Shown here: positions 7,186 through 9,033 of the stretch, piece after piece
Numbering within the stretch: position 1 is the first letter of the stretch
Layout of the letters: the number at the start of each line of letters is the position of its first letter
Assembly: GCA_017613855.1 (NCBI GenBank)
Contig: JAGACY010000239.1
Span: 1 to 9,033, forward strand
Direction of reading: 5' to 3'
Length of the DNA: 9,033 nucleotides
DNA from: Pseudomonadota bacterium
GTDB lineage: Bacteria > Myxococcota > Bradymonadia > UBA4248
Made by a program: the position numbers and the translations under genes
The notes under the pieces: model-generated
What the model was told of the DNA's origin: nothing
The model's input: the letters and a program-made list of their open reading frames with translations, nothing else
Databases searched by the model: none

Positions 7186-7217
7186 GCCGCGTATCCGGCA
7201 AAAAGCCGGATAGCGGC
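7186..7217 (-). repeat. Bulged palindrome B, same design as the terminator stem
   Basis: On the minus strand GCCGC pairs with GCGGC (plus 7213-7217 with 7186-7190), and TATCCGGC pairs with GCCGGATA (plus 7205-7212 with 7192-7199) around a five-T loop. The single C after ATA (plus G7191) is unpaired. The 13-bp stem is stable but has no U-tract. It lies 5 nt upstream of the terminator stem in the transcript. Confidence 0.7.
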
Positions 7218-7224
7218 GTCATGA

Positions 7225-7244
7225 CAGCCGTATGCAATAGGCTG
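7225..7244 (-). repeat. Bulged palindrome A, smallest member of the cluster
   Basis: On the minus strand CAGCC pairs with GGCTG (plus 7240-7244 with 7225-7229), and TAT pairs with ATA around a TGC loop. One C (plus G7230) is bulged directly after ATA, as in the neighbouring hairpins. It starts 18 nt after the acyl-CoA synthetase stop codon. Confidence 0.55.
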
Positions 7245-7262
7245 GCAACGATAGAAATAAAA

Positions 7263-9026
7263 CTATTCGTAAAGCGCAGCAATTTTATCTGCAAATCGCT
7301 TTTCAATTTCACGGCGCTTAATTTTAAGAGCGGGAGTAATCAGGCCATTTTCGATGGTAAAGTCATCCAGAACGAGGGTGAACTTTTGTGGTTTTTCATA
7401 GCCACGGAAATCAGCACATATCGACTGAAGTTCATTGTATATGAGCTCACGGAGTTTTGGGTTGGATTCAAGCTCTGCTTGTGATGCATCCTTGAGATTA
7501 TTTTCTTCCCTGAATTTTGCAATCAATTCATCAGCAGGTCGAATAAGTACGATATTATAAGGCTTTCCTGCGCCAAATATGACCGCCTGCGAAATCATGG
7601 TCGAATTGTTAATTTTATCTTCGAGTGCCGTAGGAACAACATATTTACCATTTTCAAGTTTATATTGTTCCTTGACACGTCCGGTAATCCAAAGACAGCC
7701 ATCGTCATCGAGATATCCCATGTCGCCCGTGTGCAGGCGTCCTTGTTCGTCGATTGCTTCATTGGTTGCATTGGGATCATTATAATATTCTTTCATAACA
7801 CTGTCGCTGGTAACGACGATTTCTCCGCATTTATCATCGGACTGATCGATATTTTCATTATCGTGTAAAATTTCTATTTTAACATTTGGCAGTGCCCTTC
7901 CTACTGAACCGACTTTTCTCAGTGTAGGATTGTTTACAGAAACAATGGGTGCATGTTCAGTCATGCCATAGCCTTCATATATTGTCACCCCAAAATTGTC
8001 GAAGAATTGCATGACTTTCGGCGAAAGGGAAGCACCGCCGCTGATGCAGAAACGCAGCGAGTTTCCGAATGCTGCACGTACTTTTGCTGCAATTGCCTTA
8101 TCCAGTATGGCAAACTGCATTTTGTCCAGCAGAGAGGCCGAACCGGCTTTATTCTTTTGAGCGATATTTTCTGTATATTCCAGAAGGAAGCGTTTGGATT
8201 TACTATTTTCCATCATAAGATGGATTTTGTCGTAAATTTTACAGAAGATTTTGGGGACTGAGTTGAGAATGGTCGGATTGATTTCGCGTAAATCGTCCTG
8301 AATCGTGCGTGTAGATTCAGCCAGACCGAGCGCAGCCCCAATTGCCGGGAACAGATGGAGCTCGACGGTTTTACCAAATGCGTGTGCCCAGGGTAAGAAC
8401 GTGAGCAGGCGGTCATTCGGCCCAATTGAGAAGCGTGCTGTCGTGCTTTTAACGTTTTCAACGACGTTTTTATGTCTCAAAACAACGCCGCGAGGACGGC
8501 CTGTTGTACCGCTTGTATAAATGATATCACAAATATCATTTTCATTGAGATCATCAGTAATCTCAGTAAATTCGGTTTCCAGGCTGATTAATTCAGACAA
8601 TGCCTTGTTGTGATCAGACGGATTAATGACATAGATCTGTTTTAAACTATCGCATTGAAGTCCTTCTATTTTTTCACGGATTGAATCATTACCGACGACG
8701 GCCAGCATCGGTTTTGAATCAGAAAAAATGAATTCCCAGTCCTGGAGTTTTTGAAATTCGTACATCGGGACAATAATCCCGCCGAGTCCATAGGCAGCAT
8801 AAGCCGTCAAGGCAAATTCGACTGAATTGTTTGCAATAACAGCGACTCTGTCACCTTTCTGCAGACCGGCTTTTTTCATGAGGGTTCGGAATTTCTGGTT
8901 TACATGAATGGTGAGACTGGTAAGCCCTATCAGGTAATGGACTATCCTTTGAAGCGCCTGGAGAGCGGAGAGAGCAATCTGGAAAAGGCATGGGGTGATG
9001 GCTATGGGCACAGATCGACGAAGCAT
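7263..9026 (-). CDS. Long-chain acyl-CoA synthetase (FadD-like, AMP-binding); 5' part abnormal
   Basis: ATP-dependent ligase that activates a fatty acid through an acyl-AMP intermediate to acyl-CoA, feeding lipid synthesis or beta-oxidation. With the ATG at 9026, the adenylate-forming core is complete: KKAGLQKGDRVAVIANN (51-67), the P-loop YTSGTTGRPRG (170-180), LPWAHAFG (211-218), YEGYGMTEHAP (350-360), TGD with D435, the hinge GR (449-450) and the C-terminal catalytic lysine in LITPALKIKRR (K568). Residues 1 to about 43 do not look like the family: the usual opening (early helices and strands before the KFRTL-like segment) is replaced by a hydrophobic run with a shadow-frame character. The frame stays open to the right edge, so the true start may lie outside the window, or the 5' end may be rearranged or chimeric near 8889-8904. 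An N-terminal membrane anchor is a less likely alternative. A terminator follows the gene. Confidence 0.85.
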   Translation of the reverse strand: MLRRSVPIAITPCLFQIALSALQALQRIVHYLIGLTSLTIHVNQKFRTLMKKAGLQKGDRVAVIANNSVEFALTAYAAYGLGGIIVPMYEFQKLQDWEFIFSDSKPMLAVVGNDSIREKIEGLQCDSLKQIYVINPSDHNKALSELISLETEFTEITDDLNENDICDIIYTSGTTGRPRGVVLRHKNVVENVKSTTARFSIGPNDRLLTFLPWAHAFGKTVELHLFPAIGAALGLAESTRTIQDDLREINPTILNSVPKIFCKIYDKIHLMMENSKSKRFLLEYTENIAQKNKAGSASLLDKMQFAILDKAIAAKVRAAFGNSLRFCISGGASLSPKVMQFFDNFGVTIYEGYGMTEHAPIVSVNNPTLRKVGSVGRALPNVKIEILHDNENIDQSDDKCGEIVVTSDSVMKEYYNDPNATNEAIDEQGRLHTGDMGYLDDDGCLWITGRVKEQYKLENGKYVVPTALEDKINNSTMISQAVIFGAGKPYNIVLIRPADELIAKFREENNLKDASQAELESNPKLRELIYNELQSICADFRGYEKPQKFTLVLDDFTIENGLITPALKIKRREIEKRFADKIAALYE

Positions 9027-9033
9027 TTCTTCG
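8904..9033 (+). CDS. Possible partial coding sequence on the opposite strand
   Basis: From the ATG at 8904 the plus strand is open for 43 codons to the window edge, and the frame is open back to a TGA at 8823. The peptide is hydrophilic and balanced (it includes NGETGKPYQVMDYP and SNLEKAWGDGYGH), more like a real protein than the minus-strand reading of the same DNA. I recognise no family, and no well-placed Shine-Dalgarno precedes the ATG. It may be an interior piece of another gene joined here by rearrangement or by assembly, or simply a chance open frame. Confidence 0.3.
   Translation, partial: MNGETGKPYQVMDYPLKRLESGESNLEKAWGDGYGHRSTKHFF

Noticed and set aside
8904..9003. Simple local inversion that would restore the acyl-CoA synthetase N-terminus
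   Set aside because: Reading the segment in the flipped orientation gives a peptide that still does not resemble the N-terminal region of acyl-CoA synthetases, so inversion alone does not repair the gene.

Overview
All seven substantial genes in this window lie on the minus strand, so the sequence reads right to left in transcription order. Base composition is moderate. A lipoprotein with thrombospondin type 3 calcium repeats, a Cys-rich segment behind its lipobox, an AmmeMemoRadiSam-type radical SAM enzyme and a J-domain protein of unfamiliar layout together suggest a Gram-negative of the former Deltaproteobacteria, for example a Myxococcota or Bradymonadales-like lineage. This is inference from architecture only; there is no marker gene to settle it.

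Right block (about 7140-9033): a FadD-like long-chain acyl-CoA synthetase whose adenylation core is complete but whose first ~43 residues in this window do not resemble the family. In that same stretch the opposite strand gives a more protein-like reading. The gene is followed by three closely spaced hairpins that share an unusual bulged design; the last ends in a U8 tract and is a convincing terminator.

Middle block (4759-7140): a promoter-like pair at 7102-7131 precedes a J-domain protein, an HU/IHF-family DNA-binding protein and a GT4 glycosyltransferase. They are spaced 25 nt and 0 nt apart, so they are probably one transcript.

A 104-bp gap (4655-4758) follows, holding GC-rich palindromes. 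One of them has the same bulged-hairpin design as the terminator cluster and a GTAG flank like REP elements.

Left block (63-4654): a large lipoprotein (metal-dependent amidohydrolase, TSP3 repeats and OB-fold-like domains) overlaps an AmrS-type radical SAM gene by 4 nt, which is followed 6 nt later by a NifS/IscS-type cysteine desulfurase. This is a compact three-gene operon pairing an exported putative hydrolase with two enzymes of iron-sulfur biochemistry. The left edge (1-66) is a run of AT-rich 7-bp repeats.

I see no CRISPR array, tRNA, rRNA, insertion sequence or phage gene. The most notable signals are the bulged-hairpin family shared between two intergenic regions, the broken 5' end of the acyl-CoA synthetase, and the composite lipoprotein.
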